Source of the DNA: Nostoc foliaceum FACHB-393
GTDB taxonomy: Bacteria; Cyanobacteriota; Cyanobacteriia; Cyanobacteriales; Nostocaceae
Assembly: GCF_014698505.1 (NCBI RefSeq)
Contig: NZ_JACJTD010000045.1
Location: forward strand, 1 to 56,041
Length of the DNA stretch: 56,041 nucleotides
Direction: 5' to 3'
Shown: positions 54,537 through 56,041 of the stretch, one piece after another
Numbering within the stretch: the stretch's first letter is position 1
How the letters are laid out: every line of letters begins with the position of its first letter
Position numbers and translations under genes: made by a program
The notes under the pieces: model-generated
Database searches by the model: none
What the model was told of the DNA's origin: nothing
Seen by the model: the letters and a program-made list of their open reading frames with translations, nothing else

Positions 54537-54911
54537 TTATTTAGATAGTCGAAAGCTTTGCCAATCAGGACATTTATCACCGAAGCAGCCTTTGGGATGA
54601 ACAGCGCAATTGAGAAACACACCGTTGTAGACAACCCCGTGGAAATGCTTGCAACCTCGGCACGGAAGAGGCACAGGTCTGGGTTTTAATGATTCTTCAA
54701 ATTGCGCTGTCTCAATCCGACTGCCGATAAACATGGTTAATCCAGTTCCCATCAAGCTGAAACACAAAGCCAGCCTCGCTGCGCTTGCAGGTATTGTGAT
54801 GTTGAAGTGATTGGTTTTCTTTTGCCCGAAAACCATAACACAGCCACTCAGAATAGTGGAAAATGCGAAAACTACAATGGCAGATTTAAGAATCAATTGC
54901 CTTGTGTTCAT
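54537..54911 (-). CDS. membrane protein with a cysteine-rich C-terminal domain
   Basis: The 124 residues have two hydrophobic helices (SAIVVFAFSTILSGCVMVFG; LALCFSLMGTGLTMFIGS) and a C-terminal domain with CRGCKHFHG, NCAVHPKGC and DKCPDW. That is six Cys and His residues suited to zinc or iron-sulfur binding. It overlaps the upstream gene by ATGA (54908-54911). No family is recognised. Confidence 0.55.
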   Translation of the reverse strand: MNTRQLILKSAIVVFAFSTILSGCVMVFGQKKTNHFNITIPASAARLALCFSLMGTGLTMFIGSRIETAQFEESLKPRPVPLPCRGCKHFHGVVYNGVFLNCAVHPKGCFGDKCPDWQSFRLSK

Positions 54912-55063
54912 CTTTGTCTTTTAGGTGGTTCGTTTTTAGATAACAAAGAAGAGAAGTCGTAAATCGTTACTGTTGGTTTTGGTTCAGGTTCTGGTTTTAG
55001 TTTCGACTTTATCACGAGTTCAGGACTGCCCAAGCCAACTGCATTTTTAATTTCCTGCTCCAT
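54908..55063 (-). CDS. small hypothetical protein
   Basis: The ATG at 55063 follows AAGGAG and gives 51 residues (MEQEIKNAVGLGSPELVIKS ...) with a Pro/Glu/Lys repeat KPEPEPKP. Its stop overlaps the next start by ATGA. The longer frame to 55105 is unlikely. Function unknown. Confidence 0.45.
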   Translation of the reverse strand: MEQEIKNAVGLGSPELVIKSKLKPEPEPKPTVTIYDFSSLLSKNEPPKRQR

Positions 55064-55286
55064 GACTTGATTCTCCTTGTTGATTAAATTGCTCCACCTG
55101 AACAATTGCGTCTACAACTTCTCCCAAAACATTAAACGCATCATTTAGCACTACATTGTTTGATGTAGAAAAATACTCGGACGACTGAAGTCTGCGATAA
55201 TCCTTACTACTTACCACAAGCTGCAATGTATATTGACATCCTTGTAAAATAGTCCGAATTTCTGATGTGGTTAATTTGATTTCCAT
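55047..55286 (-). CDS. small hypothetical protein
   Basis: The ATG at 55286 follows a strong AGGAGG site and gives 79 residues (MEIKLTTSEIRTILQGCQYT ..., then RLQSSEYFSTSNNVVLNDAF), likely helical. It overlaps the next small gene by 17 bases. The frame upstream of 55286 overlaps the neighbouring membrane gene and is discarded. Function unknown. Confidence 0.5.
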   Translation of the reverse strand: MEIKLTTSEIRTILQGCQYTLQLVVSSKDYRRLQSSEYFSTSNNVVLNDAFNVLGEVVDAIVQVEQFNQQGESSHGAGN

Positions 55287-55297
55287 CGTTGTTCCTC

Positions 55298-55621
55298 CTA
55301 AAATTTGTCCCGGTGAATACTGAAACTTGCTCCAACTAGAGAACTGCCCAAGAAAGCGGAAAAACTTACCAGAATTGCACCCAGGCAAATATTTTTCTGC
55401 TGTTGCCAGTAATGAGAACTCGTAGCAATCTCCATTCCCCAGCAGCCTGTTGCTCCTACTCCCGCAAATCCGGTAAAAAGTAAGGATAGAATTGCAGTTG
55501 TTTCTATGATGCGATCAACGAAAATCCTGGGGTTAAATCTTTTTCGAGTCCGACGAAGAACTAACTTACTCTTATTATTTGAAGGCAAATATGATTGATG
55601 AGTTACTTTCTGTGTTTTCAT
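55298..55621 (-). CDS. two-span membrane protein
   Basis: The 107 residues have a basic N-terminus (KLVLRRTRKRFNPRIF) and two transmembrane helices (IIETTAILSLLFTGFAGVGA; ICLGAILVSFSAFLGSSLVG) joined by a short loop. ATGA overlap with the upstream gene (55618-55621) shows coupling. No family is recognised. Confidence 0.55.
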   Translation of the reverse strand: MKTQKVTHQSYLPSNNKSKLVLRRTRKRFNPRIFVDRIIETTAILSLLFTGFAGVGATGCWGMEIATSSHYWQQQKNICLGAILVSFSAFLGSSLVGASFSIHRDKF

Positions 55622-55818
55622 TTTGCATCTTCCAATTCAATAAAAAACCCTGCACCAGTATTGCTAATCTTTACCTTTCTTTGATTGACTAAGGTTTGAA
55701 TAACTGACAGACTGAAGTTGATATGACACAATCGAGCGCTACCACCACAACGATTGAGATATTGTAGGCACAGTGAGGACTTATCAGTAGGGGTGGGATG
55801 AGTGGATTTTCTCGGCAT
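55618..55818 (-). CDS. small hypothetical protein
   Basis: From the ATG at 55818 the 66 residues (MPRKSTHPTPTDKSSLCLQY, then LNRCGGSARLCHINFSLSVI) include three Cys and a winged-helix-like C-terminus (LVNQRKVKISNTGAGFFIEL). Its stop overlaps the next start by ATGA. The longer frame to 55905 overlaps the neighbouring gene and lacks a ribosome-binding site. Confidence 0.45.
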   Translation of the reverse strand: MPRKSTHPTPTDKSSLCLQYLNRCGGSARLCHINFSLSVIQTLVNQRKVKISNTGAGFFIELEDAK

Positions 55819-55829
55819 AATCTTGGCTA

Positions 55830-56021
55830 TTACTCTATGATTTGTAAATGATGTGCATTGAAAAAAATTCCTTGACCAGGCGGCATGTCTGGAAAATGAA
55901 CGCAAACCATGCCATGTACTGAATACTGGATTACTGTACCTGTTTGCCCTAACCTTGGATCTTTTTCTGTCAGGGCTTTAATGACTTTTACAACTGAATT
56001 AATTGGTGGAAGATTAGCCAT
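55830..56021 (-). CDS. small KOW/SH3-like protein
   Basis: The 63 residues (PPINSVVKVIKALTEKDPRL, then GQTGTVIQYSVHGMVCVHFP) have the hydrophobic-Gly-hydrophobic pattern of a small SH3/KOW-type beta barrel. It would be the first gene of the visible right-hand operon. Partners and function are unknown. Confidence 0.45.
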   Translation of the reverse strand: MANLPPINSVVKVIKALTEKDPRLGQTGTVIQYSVHGMVCVHFPDMPPGQGIFFNAHHLQIIE

Positions 56022-56041
56022 TTTTAATCCTTTGCTGATTA

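Noticed and set aside
1..56041. tRNA or rRNA genes
   Set aside because: I saw no cloverleaf or rRNA-like stretch on either strand by eye; a covariance search was not possible.

Overview
The window looks like a large plasmid, or a plasmid-derived chromosomal island, of a filamentous Nostoc-type cyanobacterium. The signs are HIP1 octamers (GCGATCGC), Nostoc-style GGGGAAAGGGG and AACTGAT tandem repeats, a cyanobacterial type I-D CRISPR-Cas locus, group-2 sigma factor pieces and DUF4336/DUF1993/CmcJ families. Many genes are broken by nonsense codons, frameshifts or truncation, so much of the accessory DNA is decaying. The assignment rests on reading alone; no search was run.

Layout. 1-6.7 kb: the end of an unknown gene, then an operon of a CrfC/RdcA-like dynamin GTPase (with a -1 frameshift at A7), an RdcB/YjcZ-like coiled-coil partner and a patatin-like phospholipase. 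The operon is flanked by two related copies of a decayed gene. 6.7-26.4 kb: a complete type I-D CRISPR-Cas locus. A cas2 relic and leader precede a 67-repeat array, which a 1.84-kb IS splits inside repeat 30. Then come a WYL regulator, a degenerate mini-repeat pair, cas10d-csc2-csc1-cas3-cas6-cas4-cas1-cas2, a second leader with a 3-repeat array of a variant repeat, and a divergent Cas1 homologue that has lost catalytic acids. 26.5-43.5 kb: a mosaic holding a broken methyltransferase/strawberry-notch helicase, a sigma factor with an internal stop, a J-domain protein, a CmcJ/NvfI-type enzyme, DUF1579, a GH13 relic, an IS630 element nested in a small inverted-repeat element, DUF1993, DUF4336 and an AIPR-family abortive-infection protein. 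43.5-56 kb: a TenA-like protein and a RadD-like helicase, then a mostly minus-strand plasmid module of BRO-N, HNH-like, P-loop ATPase, membrane and small DNA-binding proteins. Several genes there overlap by ATGA, and the module carries iteron-like GTTGCA clusters, twin operators and long hairpins.

How it works together. Cas10d (with the HD nuclease), Csc2, Csc1 and Cas6 would form the I-D effector, Cas3 the helicase, and Cas4-Cas1-Cas2 the adaptation complex. The array records its own history. Two over-long spacers begin with the first 10 and 13 nt of their neighbour, as expected if the spacer-side integration cut fell inside the old spacer. One of these spacers repeats another spacer plus five repeat bases. 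A further spacer pair differs almost only at codon third positions. The best candidates for under-described biology are the catalytically altered solo Cas1 beside its own mini-array, the degenerate repeat pair at the cas promoter, the dynamin-RdcB-patatin operon and the plasmid ATPase/membrane module.
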